DNA of 48,594 nt, from positions 1-48,594 of the forward strand of contig JAKAWS010000008.1 of the NCBI GenBank assembly GCA_021816885.1, given 5' to 3'. The position numbers and the translations under genes are program-made. This document shows positions 26,691 to 35,177 of this stretch, in pieces. The notes under the pieces were generated by a model. The model did no database searches, was not told the origin of the DNA, and saw only the letters and a program-made list of their open reading frames with translations. Source of the DNA: Microcaldota archaeon (GTDB lineage: Archaea; Micrarchaeota; Micrarchaeia; Micrarchaeales; Micrarchaeaceae). Position 1 is the first letter of the stretch. The number at the start of each line of letters is the position of its first letter.

Positions 26691-27389
26691 CTAAATCTTT
26701 CCGAGCCTCGTCTCTAACTCTTCTGTGCTCAGCTTAGTCGTAAGTATGGGTATCTTCTCTATCTGCGCTATCTTTATTGCAAGCTTATCTACATTCACTA
26801 TGCCCTGTATCAGCACCAATTTTGGCTTTATCGGCGCCACCCTTATCACTATCATCGGCGACCTGCCTGTTGACACATTCTCGAATATGAAAACCCTCTC
26901 AGTGGTAGAGCCAAACAGCTTTGGATATTCGGAAGGCATCATGTCCAATATGACTCTTAAGCTATCCACTTTCGTGTACCCAAAGATCTTTATGTTGTCC
27001 AGGTAGGTATGCCCGGCTACTGCCTTGCCCTCCACTATCCTGAGCAAGTCTGTTCCAGACAACGGTGCCACAAAATCGTGCACTACATATATGGGCTTAT
27101 CGTTTTTTTGCTCTGCTGAGAACTTGGAAAGGTTCTGTATAACAGTCCCTCCTCTCTCATCATCCATTTTCATCAGTGCATTGACAAACCTTCTTATCAC
27201 TCCAACTCCCGGGCTTAGCCTTCTGCTGCTCTCATAGTCGCTTATTGTGGAGGTCGATATCTTTATCTCCTTGGAGAGATCAACCTGTGATATTCCAAAG
27301 AGCTCCCTCCACTTTTTCATCACGCTTCCGGGATTCTCAGATATTGCTATCTCTCCGGCAATCCTTTCGGCTATTTCGTTAGAGACCAT
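26691..27389 (-). CDS. archaeal HTH transcriptional regulator (XRE-type N-domain, COG1709-like)
   Basis: 232 residues. Residues about 25-70 form a Cro/XRE-type helix-turn-helix: WRELFGISQVDLSKEIKIS, TSTISDYESSRR. The remaining 150 residues are a conserved-looking ligand domain with VIRVAPIKPKLVLIQGIVNV and ending LSTEELETRLGKI. The arrangement matches the predicted archaeal regulators grouped as COG1709. Target genes unknown. It is followed in the same direction, from the other side, by a membrane protein gene ending 10 nt before its start. Confidence 0.85.
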   Translation of the reverse strand: MVSNEIAERIAGEIAISENPGSVMKKWRELFGISQVDLSKEIKISTSTISDYESSRRLSPGVGVIRRFVNALMKMDDERGGTVIQNLSKFSAEQKNDKPIYVVHDFVAPLSGTDLLRIVEGKAVAGHTYLDNIKIFGYTKVDSLRVILDMMPSEYPKLFGSTTERVFIFENVSTGRSPMIVIRVAPIKPKLVLIQGIVNVDKLAIKIAQIEKIPILTTKLSTEELETRLGKI

Positions 27390-27399
27390 AACACCCGCC

Positions 27400-28230
27400 C
27401 TATCTTTTCTTTACTCTCTTCTTTCTCCTGATATTTCCTGCTGCACCTTTTTTAACTGTGCGCTTCTTTCCTTTTGTGCTGCCAGAATTCAATTTCGTTC
27501 CTACTCTTTCATTCTCGTATAGTTTATCTATCTCCTCTTCTGACATCCCGTTCTTGACCGGAGATTCGTCCGTGCTGTTTTTCCTTCTTCTGATAAATCC
27601 ATACACCACGACTGCGATTCCAAATATTATGGCCAGACCGCCAGTCTCTCCCACAAGTCTCTCGGAGTTCAATGCTCCTGCGAACTTCTGATATTTTGCA
27701 GCATCGCTCTGGTTCCTATAGAAATTCTGCAGATATACGATTCCGATGGATACTTCGTTCGCAGAGGCAGCGCTTCCGTTTGTATTGTCTGCTACCAGAT
27801 AATAGATCCCGTCCTTCGGCGGCTGGCTCTGGTTTTTGGTGTATTCATACTCTAGTCCGGAACGATAGGAGATTGGAAAGGATGAGTTAGTCGCATTCCT
27901 ATACACAAACAATGTCCCCTTCCCTTCCAGGGATACTGCCTCGGCATACATAGATGGTGAGTTGCTGCTCTCGAAGAGCCCGTACGCACTACTATTCATC
28001 AGGTAGAAGTTGATTCTGTCTGTGGACCGTGCCAAGAAGAAGAGCCCAGTGCTGTTAGAGTAATTGAAAGCCATGGTGTATGTGCTGTTTGGCTTTATTG
28101 TGGCGTTAATGTTGCTTGTAAGGTTGGCGGCAGAGTTGTATACTTGCCCCGAGCCAATAAATAGATCATACATTATCAAGACTACGGCTATGAGTATGAT
28201 TGCAAGCCCTATGGTTATGATGCGCCTCAT
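27400..28230 (-). CDS. membrane protein with exported loop and basic cytoplasmic tail
   Basis: About 276 residues from ATG 28230 (MRRIITIGLAIILIAVVL); the longer reading to 28308 overlaps the divergent gene. One membrane anchor, an exported domain of about 160 residues rich in Asn, Ser and Tyr with many glycosylation sequons, a second helix (GLAIIFGIAVVVYGFI), then a cytoplasmic tail of about 75 residues ending in Lys/Arg clusters (KKGAAGNIRRKKRVKKR). This topology resembles the protein at 7161-7868. Function unknown. Confidence 0.7.
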   Translation of the reverse strand: MRRIITIGLAIILIAVVLIMYDLFIGSGQVYNSAANLTSNINATIKPNSTYTMAFNYSNSTGLFFLARSTDRINFYLMNSSAYGLFESSNSPSMYAEAVSLEGKGTLFVYRNATNSSFPISYRSGLEYEYTKNQSQPPKDGIYYLVADNTNGSAASANEVSIGIVYLQNFYRNQSDAAKYQKFAGALNSERLVGETGGLAIIFGIAVVVYGFIRRRKNSTDESPVKNGMSEEEIDKLYENERVGTKLNSGSTKGKKRTVKKGAAGNIRRKKRVKKR

Positions 28231-28293
28231 CGTATCAGAAGAGATTATCAGGAAACTAATATAAATTATCAGTATCGAATCAATTATGGTGTT

Positions 28294-29352
28294 TTGCTGA
28301 AAGCACAATTTAAGTCAGAGCTTAAGGCCTCTGTTTCCGAACCGCAGAAACTGAAGGGGATTGAAAGGGTCATCCACAGCATCGACGCCAAACAGAGGAA
28401 GTCTATAATGTTGATCCTCTTTTTTGTCCTGATCGGTCTGGCCGCGATATCTATAATAGTCAGGGAGGTAACCCCTGCCACAGGCATCAATTCATGCAAA
28501 TCCATACTCTACTCAGCGCAAAAGTATGGTTGTTTCGAACAGCTTGCGCTATCCAGCGGCAACATCAGCGTTTGTTCCTATCTTCCTAGCGGGGAGGTGC
28601 AGGGCTGCGTGAACCAGACGGCCCTAAAGGGCGCCGGATTGAGCGCCTGTAGAGAAGAGACCAACTCCTCAATAGCTAACGAATGCATATACAATATGAG
28701 CGTATCTGTCGGGCTGTCCTCCTATTGTACACAGATATCCAACCAAAGTCTTGAATCCGGATGCATATACAATGCCGCGACTTCAGGATACCTAGACAAT
28801 GGGTCTTACTGCTCAGAAATATTAAATACGAGCGAGAGTTCGGACTGTCGTATTATATATGGCTATGACACTGCATTAAAGCAGATGAACAGGACTTACT
28901 GCGATGTTCTGCCAAACGCCGTATACAACAGCCTTCCAACGTCTGTGCTTGTCGGCAGCTATCCCAAACTGTCAAATCTCTCTTTTATAGAAGAAGTCTC
29001 ATTCTCTAACCTCACCTACAATCAGCTGTGTCATTATAGCATATCTTATCTGTCCGGTACCCAAGCCAATGCTTCTATAATCTCTCCGCCAAATGCAACC
29101 TCCGAAAATCTAAGCGCAATATGCTCAAGTTCAAACAGCACATTGCGCTCATCACCGGCCTGCTACTTCACGAATCTGATAGACAACGCGTCTCTTTCGA
29201 ACAATCCCAAGGCATGCCTGGCAGCCAACAACACAAATTACGCAAACATCTGTATACTTGCTGTTGCATACAAGTACCACAATTCTACTGACTGCAGGTA
29301 CGCCACAGATAATTCCATAAAGGGTATCTGCATATCTAATACGACCAATTGA
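28294..29352 (+). CDS. Cys-rich exported repeat protein with N-terminal anchor
   Basis: 352 residues from TTG 28294. A charged N-terminus of about 35 residues, one membrane helix (IMLILFFVLIGLAAISII), then an exported domain with regularly spaced cysteines. At least four degenerate units of about 28-32 residues repeat a pattern such as CTQISNQSLESGCIYNAA and CREETNSSIANECIYN, so disulfide-stabilised helical pairs are likely. N-glycosylation sequons are frequent. The cysteine pairs suggest an oxidising outside environment. No known family. The DHH gene starts 10 nt after its stop. Confidence 0.75.
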   Translation: MLKAQFKSELKASVSEPQKLKGIERVIHSIDAKQRKSIMLILFFVLIGLAAISIIVREVTPATGINSCKSILYSAQKYGCFEQLALSSGNISVCSYLPSGEVQGCVNQTALKGAGLSACREETNSSIANECIYNMSVSVGLSSYCTQISNQSLESGCIYNAATSGYLDNGSYCSEILNTSESSDCRIIYGYDTALKQMNRTYCDVLPNAVYNSLPTSVLVGSYPKLSNLSFIEEVSFSNLTYNQLCHYSISYLSGTQANASIISPPNATSENLSAICSSSNSTLRSSPACYFTNLIDNASLSNNPKACLAANNTNYANICILAVAYKYHNSTDCRYATDNSIKGICISNTTN

Positions 29353-29362
29353 GTTGTAAACT

Positions 29363-30754
29363 ATGGCAAAGGTAAAAGGTATCGTTACGTCCATCAGGGA
29401 GCTGAGCAGCTCCAACTGCATATACTGGATAATCCTTCCTGGAATCGGCCGCACGATAAGGATAAGGAGTCCTACGAGGTTGGGACTGATGGATGCTGTG
29501 GAGCTGGAGATAATCGACGCAGAAGACGATAAGACATGCGATGTTGAATCGATAGGGACTGTATCTCAATCAGAATACGTCTCTGCCAGAGATTCGATGC
29601 TCAGCTCCTTGGGGATACACAAGCCCACCATTCCAGATATAGGGCCGGCAGGCAATGCCATGGCGACCGCGCTCATCGAGCAAATAATGGACGCAGCATC
29701 AAGAATCGGAAGAAATATAGTGTCAGGCGCGCCCATATCGGTGCATTTCCACTCTGATGGAGACGGATCGACAGGGGCGATTGGCCTGTCTAGGGGATTC
29801 AAGGCTGTTGCGCATAAGATAAGTTCCGAACACAAAGCAATAAAGTGGGATGCGGTCCGCGGTGTAGCGTATACCGAAGAGAGTTTCTACTCAGACGAAA
29901 TGTTTTTCAAGAGCTTTTTGAGCGTCGAGCGGCCTATGGCCATAATGACAGACTTTGGTACCACCCCTGAAAGCAATGCTTCTTCAGGGAAGCTAGCCGG
30001 GATATCTGATATAATATGGATAGACCACCACCCTATTGATAAGGGTTTTGAGAGACCTCCGGCTTATTACATAAACCCCTGGGACCATCACGGAGATTCC
30101 AGCCTTACTGCAGGGTTCATAACATGTATGCTCGCAAGCTCGTTCGGCGAGAATCTTGAAGAAATGATGCTGGTCTCGTTGTTAAGCGATCACAGCAGCC
30201 TTGCAAAGGCCGACAAAGACAAAGAGGAGATCGCAGCCGTGTTGGATGCGATAAACATACATAACCCTGACGGGCTCCCTACAACCCCCCAATATATGGA
30301 ATCAGTGCTCTCAGATAAAACAAAGTTCTCCTACGTGCTTTCAGAATCAAGAGAGCAGATGTCGGCGGCAATATCTATCGGCCTAAAAAAGGGGAGGACG
30401 CTTAAGAGCAGCAAAGGTTTCCTGATATTTGTATTGGACTTTGAGAAGATAGCCAAGATGAGGTTCAATTACATCAAGATGGGAAAATACACCTCTGAGC
30501 TCCATTCCGCTATCGAGAAAGGGCAGGAGCCCGCGGTGACTGTCGTCTATCATAAGAGATATATATCTGCTAGGGCAAGCCACCGCGTCGCATCTACCTC
30601 AATCCTTTTAGATACTGTAAGGAAGATGTCGGAAGATAAAGAAGAGGTCGAAAATGGCGGAGGACACAACGAAGCGGCAAGCATGCGCCTTGTGGGCAGC
30701 GACGCAGAACAGGTGACGAAGAAGTTTGTCTCATATCTTGGAGGCGCATTCTAA
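29363..30754 (+). CDS. DHH-family phosphoesterase (archaeal RecJ-like)
   Basis: 463 residues. N-terminal OB-like domain (about 1-55), then the DHH motifs: I SVHFHSDGDGSTGAIGL, II IMTDFGTTPES, III IWIDHHPIDKG, IV SLLSDHSSLA. The DHHA1 domain near the C-terminus contains ENGGGHNEAASM. It should be a Mn-dependent 5'-3' exonuclease or nanoRNase. Archaeal RecJ-like proteins join GINS in the replisome (GAN) or act in RNA decay. It overlaps by 4 nt the convergent RFC gene, which fits a replication-linked neighbourhood. Confidence 0.88.
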   Translation: MAKVKGIVTSIRELSSSNCIYWIILPGIGRTIRIRSPTRLGLMDAVELEIIDAEDDKTCDVESIGTVSQSEYVSARDSMLSSLGIHKPTIPDIGPAGNAMATALIEQIMDAASRIGRNIVSGAPISVHFHSDGDGSTGAIGLSRGFKAVAHKISSEHKAIKWDAVRGVAYTEESFYSDEMFFKSFLSVERPMAIMTDFGTTPESNASSGKLAGISDIIWIDHHPIDKGFERPPAYYINPWDHHGDSSLTAGFITCMLASSFGENLEEMMLVSLLSDHSSLAKADKDKEEIAAVLDAINIHNPDGLPTTPQYMESVLSDKTKFSYVLSESREQMSAAISIGLKKGRTLKSSKGFLIFVLDFEKIAKMRFNYIKMGKYTSELHSAIEKGQEPAVTVVYHKRYISARASHRVASTSILLDTVRKMSEDKEEVENGGGHNEAASMRLVGSDAEQVTKKFVSYLGGAF

Positions 30755-31986
30755 AACGCGTGCCTCGAGGTCGAAGCTACAGCATCTACCTCTTTATCAG
30801 AGAGCTCAAAGTGCCTTTCGAAGAACCTGTAGACCTCGTCCTTCTCGATGCCCGCATCTGTTGCTTTTCTTATTATTTTCGACAGCACCGGTATGTAATC
30901 GCTTATTATGTATCTGGAGTTTGAATGTATTCTCCCCTTAAGCTTGTCCGCTATCGCATACAGGGCAGTCCTGTCAGCCTTGTTCCCACTGAGATCCTTT
31001 ACCACTTTCGGAAAAGAGTATCTCTTTGAAGTTGAACAGCCTCTCTCTTTCGATATCGATACTCCTGCAGACATCAAGGCATTCATATATCTCCAATATG
31101 TATAATAGCCAGACCTCGAGGCCCTTGACGAGTAAATGGTAGAAGCAGCAAGCATTTCGTACGCTTTTGATATGGACGGATTATCTACGTATCTATTTGG
31201 TATGTTCTCATCTATCCAGTTTGTGAGCATGCTATTGTCTACATCTGAGTACATGACCGCCCTCATCGGAGCTCCGATGGTATGCGATAAAAATATCCTG
31301 TCCAATGTGGTGAATATATCGCTTTTCTTATCCCTTACCCCGATAACTTCGACGTCGTCTTCAGGCGCGCCTGACATAACATAAAGGTCGTTTATCCCGC
31401 TCCTTACGTCCCCATCACACATCTTTGCTATCCATGCGATGGTCCTGTCGGATACCATTATCCCGGTCTCTTTTGATATCCTGCTGAGGAGTTCCGATAT
31501 CGCTGACTGGCTCGGCTTCTTGAACCCGGTCGGAATTGTCTTGTTTCTCAGGAAGGTTATCCTTTGGTCCCACATATCATTGGCAATGAACACTACAGGA
31601 GCCCGTGGTTCCTTTATCATCGAAAGTATTGTTGAAGAAGCGCCCTTGTCATGGCGACCGCTAAGCTCATCTATCTCGTCAAAGAGAATAAAGCTGCCAT
31701 TGCCGAATATGGGCCTAGTGCCGAGCGCGGGCAGCACCCGTGTCGCCAGCTTCTTGCTGTCTCTGTAGTCGCTAGCATTTAACTCTATCAAGTTCATGGA
31801 TTCCTCCTTTGCTATCAGGCGCACCGCAGTGCTCTTTCCCGTGCCGGTAGGCCCATATACAATCAAAGGCTTCTTACTTCCGCCGCTCCAAAAGCTGCGT
31901 ACGAAACTCCTTATCGCAGCAACAGCATCCTCATTACCTATAATCTGTTTAGAAGAATTTAACCTATACATATCGTCTATCTGCAA
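30751..31986 (-). CDS. rfcL: replication factor C large subunit
   Basis: 411 residues. AAA+ core: Walker A VYGPTGTGKSTAV, Walker B SFILFDEIDELSG, sensor VVFIANDMWD. The lid has GDVRSGINDLYVM. The C-terminal collar is present, but the PIP-box-like tail is not obvious. RfcL with RfcS loads the PCNA clamp. Its length is near that of short archaeal RfcL proteins. The start LNSSKQIIGNEDAVAAIRSF is typical. Confidence 0.88.
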   Translation of the reverse strand: MQIDDMYRLNSSKQIIGNEDAVAAIRSFVRSFWSGGSKKPLIVYGPTGTGKSTAVRLIAKEESMNLIELNASDYRDSKKLATRVLPALGTRPIFGNGSFILFDEIDELSGRHDKGASSTILSMIKEPRAPVVFIANDMWDQRITFLRNKTIPTGFKKPSQSAISELLSRISKETGIMVSDRTIAWIAKMCDGDVRSGINDLYVMSGAPEDDVEVIGVRDKKSDIFTTLDRIFLSHTIGAPMRAVMYSDVDNSMLTNWIDENIPNRYVDNPSISKAYEMLAASTIYSSRASRSGYYTYWRYMNALMSAGVSISKERGCSTSKRYSFPKVVKDLSGNKADRTALYAIADKLKGRIHSNSRYIISDYIPVLSKIIRKATDAGIEKDEVYRFFERHFELSDKEVDAVASTSRHAF

Positions 31987-32124
31987 AATTATCGCCTTGT
32001 TCCTATGCGGTATAGGAATTTACCTATGCAATCGTTGTGACCTCTCCCGCCTTATAAGCCTTGAGAGAACTCATATAGGCGTATGGGATTGCATATTTTT
32101 ATACTTTGCCACGATAAAATCCAG

Positions 32125-32163
32125 TGATATTTCTCCACGACTTAAAAGTCACGGTTTTCTTGC
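32125..32163 (-). mobile_element. IS200/IS605-like end hairpin (relic)
   Basis: On the minus strand: GCAAGAAAACC, then a 9-bp hairpin CCGTGACTT-TT-AAGTCGTGG, then AGAAAT. It follows the pattern GAAAACC-hairpin-GG-A found at the right ends of archaeal IS605-type elements, where it also forms the 3' scaffold of TnpB-associated RNA. No transposase gene is attached. Confidence 0.45.
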
Positions 32164-32250
32164 ATCAACACATAAAGCGCAGCCCTTTGCAAGATATCGC
32201 GCCACCGATGGGGATTTAAACCATTATGTTAAAGATTGTATTAACAAAGT

Positions 32251-32290
32251 GGGCGGGAAACCTCCAGTTTATCGGCTGGATGAGAATGGT
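32251..32290 (+). mobile_element. IS200/IS605-like end hairpin (relic)
   Basis: GGGCGGGAAACC, a weaker hairpin TCCAG-CTGGA with an 8-nt loop, then ATGAGAATGG. It has the same layout as 39869-39906 and the opposite orientation to 32125-32163, so the pair borders about 165 bp pointing outward. Confidence 0.4.
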
Positions 32291-32301
32291 CCGCATAAAG
32301 G

Positions 32302-32309
32302 TATATAAA
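32302..32309 (+). promoter_or_regulatory. TATA box, probable promoter of the polyprenol operon or a leader RNA
   Basis: TATATAAA is a strong archaeal TATA match. The transcript would start near 32333, about 285 nt before the uppS start. The leader contains the 8-bp hairpin GTTGGATT-ATCCC-AATCCAAC at 32363-32383 and others. It may be a long regulatory leader or a separate RNA. Confidence 0.5.
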
Positions 32310-32617
32310 ATGCAAGACAAAACAGATAATGATTATCAAAAGGCAATAGAATACACTGTCAAGTTGGATTATCCCAATCCAACATTATGTGGTCGGCGAA
32401 TACACCAGAACTCCGCAAACCGGAGCGTTGTGTACGTCGAGCCCGCAAAAATAGCAGATATAAAAGGCATGGTTATGAGTCCAATCCAGAAAATCCACGC
32501 CGTCTTAGAATGCGCAAGAACAGAACTTCCAATCAAATGCATTCCGATGATGAATGCAACAGCAAGAAACAGCCGGAAGCCGCGTTCCGGAAGCGGGAAG
32601 ATACTGGGTGCTAAAAT

Positions 32618-33340
32618 ATGGTAGATAATAATAGAAAGCTGTCAGTTGCCCCAAAACACCTCGCACTTATACCCGACGGTAACCGGAGATGGTCCAAATC
32701 CCACCGTCTCAGCTTATCCAACGGCTACGAATCCGGCATAAAGAAGTTTGTGGATTTCAGTATATGGCTAAGGGGCTTTGGCGCCTCCACGGTCACGGTA
32801 TGGGCGCTGTCTACCGAAAACATAAAGAACAGGAGTGGCACTGAACTGTCAGTGCTCTACAGGCTGTATAAGAAGGCATCGTATGACAAGGACATCATAT
32901 CCAAATTAGAGAAGAATGACACAAAGGTCGTTGTAACTGGTGAGCTGGATAAGATACCAAGCGGAGTAAGAAAAGCGCTCAAGCACATAGAGCAAATTAC
33001 CTCTAAGAACAAATCTTTCACCATAAATCTACTTATTGCATATGGGGGACGGGACGATATACTGCATGCGGTAAAAGACATAGTAAAGGCCAAGGCAACC
33101 AACAAGATAAAACAGATAAACGAGAGCATAATCGAAAAATACATGATAAGCTCGGCAATTCCCAATCCTGATCTGATAATAAGGACATCTGGAGAGTTTA
33201 GGACTTCGGGTTTCCTGCCATGGCAGTCCTCCTACTCAGAGCTTTATTTCAGCAAGAAATACTGGCCAGACTTTAATATAAGGGACCTTAAGACCGCAAT
33301 TAAGGATTACTCCTACAGACAGAGGAGATACGGCAAGTAA
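32618..33340 (+). CDS. uppS: cis-prenyltransferase (undecaprenyl/polyprenyl diphosphate synthase)
   Basis: 240 residues. Family motifs: HLALIPDGNRRWSKSHRL with the catalytic Asp, VTVWALSTENIKNR, INLLIAYGGRDDI, and near the C-terminus RTSGEFRTSGFLPWQSSYSE. It extends a prenyl diphosphate with cis isoprene units to the polyprenyl (dolichol-type) carrier used for glycosylation. GGTG lies about 12 nt before the ATG. It heads an operon with a DUF2070 membrane protein and a dolichol-kinase-like protein. Confidence 0.96.
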   Translation: MVDNNRKLSVAPKHLALIPDGNRRWSKSHRLSLSNGYESGIKKFVDFSIWLRGFGASTVTVWALSTENIKNRSGTELSVLYRLYKKASYDKDIISKLEKNDTKVVVTGELDKIPSGVRKALKHIEQITSKNKSFTINLLIAYGGRDDILHAVKDIVKAKATNKIKQINESIIEKYMISSAIPNPDLIIRTSGEFRTSGFLPWQSSYSELYFSKKYWPDFNIRDLKTAIKDYSYRQRRYGK

Positions 33341-33351
33341 GCGGGAATCAG

Positions 33352-35175
33352 ATGGCCGATATACCACTAAGTAACATAAGCCTTTTCTCAAGATGGAGAC
33401 ACCTGCCTAGGACAGAGATCCAATCTATTGTACTTTTGGTGTTAAGCGTCTTAATTGGCATAGGATCAGTGGCCGTGCTGTATCACCGTACCGGAATAGG
33501 CATAGAAAGCGTGCTAGTAGAGGGCGCCACAATAGGGATAATAGGGATAACAATACCGCCCATGCTAACAGTCATAACGATAAAGACGCTTCAAAGGCGG
33601 GTATTATCAAAATATATAATGGCGATAGCGTCGTTCGCCACTTTCTGTTACGGGATCCTATTTTTATTGGCATCATCCATATTCGCTATAACTGGCTCAT
33701 ACGTATATCTTTTTTCTATAGTGCTGGTATCGGATGCAGGCATATTTCTCCTCTGGTTCTTCATAAGTAAGATCTTTTTAAACCAAAGGGCGCGTGCAGT
33801 CCCGTTTGCGCTGATACAGCCCACGCTAAACGCGTTATTCCTGATTCCGACCTCAAGGATACTCATACAGAAGGCGATACCGCTCAGTACAATCTTCATA
33901 AAACTTTATGCTGGAATTCTAATATTCATAATCGTCGGCTACATTGTAGCCTACCTTATAGATTCGCCAATCAAGAAAGGGCTGGGAATAAGTGGCATCG
34001 ACATCTTCTCTCAAGTGTTACAGAACTGGATATTCGAAGCGAATGTGAAACTCTCCAGTACTAAGAGGATCGAAGTTGATGTCGACACCGCGGCGCTCGC
34101 GTTCAAACGGAAGGACGGTAGTTGCAAATCCACAATGTTCGTCCCAAAGATCCACTATGGTCTTCTCGGCACTATCGGAAGCAGCGATTTTCCAAGGATG
34201 CTCGAAAGGCATGCTATATCCAAATATAGCTCTCAGGCATTTATAATGCATTCTACAGTGACAGAGGAACGCAATGCATTCTCAAGCGACCAGTTTGCAC
34301 AAATAAAGAGCGCGATGGATACCTGCATATCCAACTCGACAAAGCTCAATGGCGGAATAGAAGTGTATGAGAGCTCATATGGAGGATGCACAGTCAAACT
34401 TATCAAATTCGGCAATGCTGCATTAGCGACCCTGACCAGAGCGCCAAAGGTGACAGAAGATATAACATACGAAGCCGGGATGATAATCCAAAAAGAGCTC
34501 GAGAAGGTCGTCCAGTTTCCGATACTTGTTGATGCGCACAATTCGAGATTCGAATCGGCCAGCGAACGCGAGCTTGCCGGGATAAACACGAATTCTAAAG
34601 AGTTAGGCTGTTACATACAAGCAATAAAAGGGATAAAGAGGCCCATCGCCTACTCATCGAAGGTGAGGGTTGGAACGTCGAGCGTTGATATATACACCAA
34701 ATTAGAAAGGCCAAAAGATATCGCTCCGGGGATGATGAACCTAATAATATTCGAAGTAAACCGCAGGAGATTCTGCATGCTTCAGTTCAATGCAAACAAC
34801 ATGTTGCCGAGACTGAGGGATTCCATAAGGAATCTAATAAAGAAGGAATACGGGATTGAGGCAGAGGTATACACCACCGACACCCATGCAGTCAATTCCC
34901 TTCAAGACATGGCAGAGAACCTTTTGGGAAACCGCACAGGGTTCAAAAGCCTAAAACCGATTATAGAAAAGGCGGTCGAAGAAGCTAAGAGCAATATGGA
35001 GGTGGTATCTATACATTACGGAGACTTTACAGTAAGGAAGTTTAGGATATGGGGACTTGACAGGGATTCACTTGTCAACGTAATTAAATCAATGCTTTCA
35101 ATAACCAAGATACTGGTGCCATTGACAATAACGCTAGGTTTCTTCTTCGCTGCATTGGTGGTCGCGCTCATATAG
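33352..35175 (+). CDS. DUF2070-family archaeal membrane protein
   Basis: 607 residues. The first 210 residues hold about six membrane helices (IQSIVLLVLSVLIGIGSVAV, YVYLFSIVLVSDAGIFLLWF and others). A large soluble domain of about 370 residues follows, with VPKIHYGLLGTIGSSDFPRM and EVNRRRFCMLQFNANNM, then a C-terminal helix (ILVPLTITLGFFFAALVV). This is the layout of DUF2070/COG3356, found in many archaea but without known function. It starts 11 nt after uppS and ends 2 nt before the kinase-like gene, so a role in lipid-carrier metabolism or handling is plausible from context. Confidence 0.85.
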   Translation: MADIPLSNISLFSRWRHLPRTEIQSIVLLVLSVLIGIGSVAVLYHRTGIGIESVLVEGATIGIIGITIPPMLTVITIKTLQRRVLSKYIMAIASFATFCYGILFLLASSIFAITGSYVYLFSIVLVSDAGIFLLWFFISKIFLNQRARAVPFALIQPTLNALFLIPTSRILIQKAIPLSTIFIKLYAGILIFIIVGYIVAYLIDSPIKKGLGISGIDIFSQVLQNWIFEANVKLSSTKRIEVDVDTAALAFKRKDGSCKSTMFVPKIHYGLLGTIGSSDFPRMLERHAISKYSSQAFIMHSTVTEERNAFSSDQFAQIKSAMDTCISNSTKLNGGIEVYESSYGGCTVKLIKFGNAALATLTRAPKVTEDITYEAGMIIQKELEKVVQFPILVDAHNSRFESASERELAGINTNSKELGCYIQAIKGIKRPIAYSSKVRVGTSSVDIYTKLERPKDIAPGMMNLIIFEVNRRRFCMLQFNANNMLPRLRDSIRNLIKKEYGIEAEVYTTDTHAVNSLQDMAENLLGNRTGFKSLKPIIEKAVEEAKSNMEVVSIHYGDFTVRKFRIWGLDRDSLVNVIKSMLSITKILVPLTITLGFFFAALVVALI

Positions 35176-35177
35176 GT

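Larger units (their letters stand above)
31987..32617. other. 631-bp gene-poor region with IS605-like ends and a TATA box
   Basis: I see no convincing protein gene. The region holds two hairpin-containing sequences that resemble IS200/IS605 right ends (listed separately), a TATA box at 32302-32309 and several small hairpins up to the uppS start. Open frames present here (for example 32226-32624) have no recognisable domain and cross the TATA box. Confidence 0.6.

Noticed and set aside
32226-32624. 132-codon frame before uppS
   Set aside because: It crosses an IS605-like hairpin and a strong TATA box, overlaps the uppS start, and shows no domain or typical composition.
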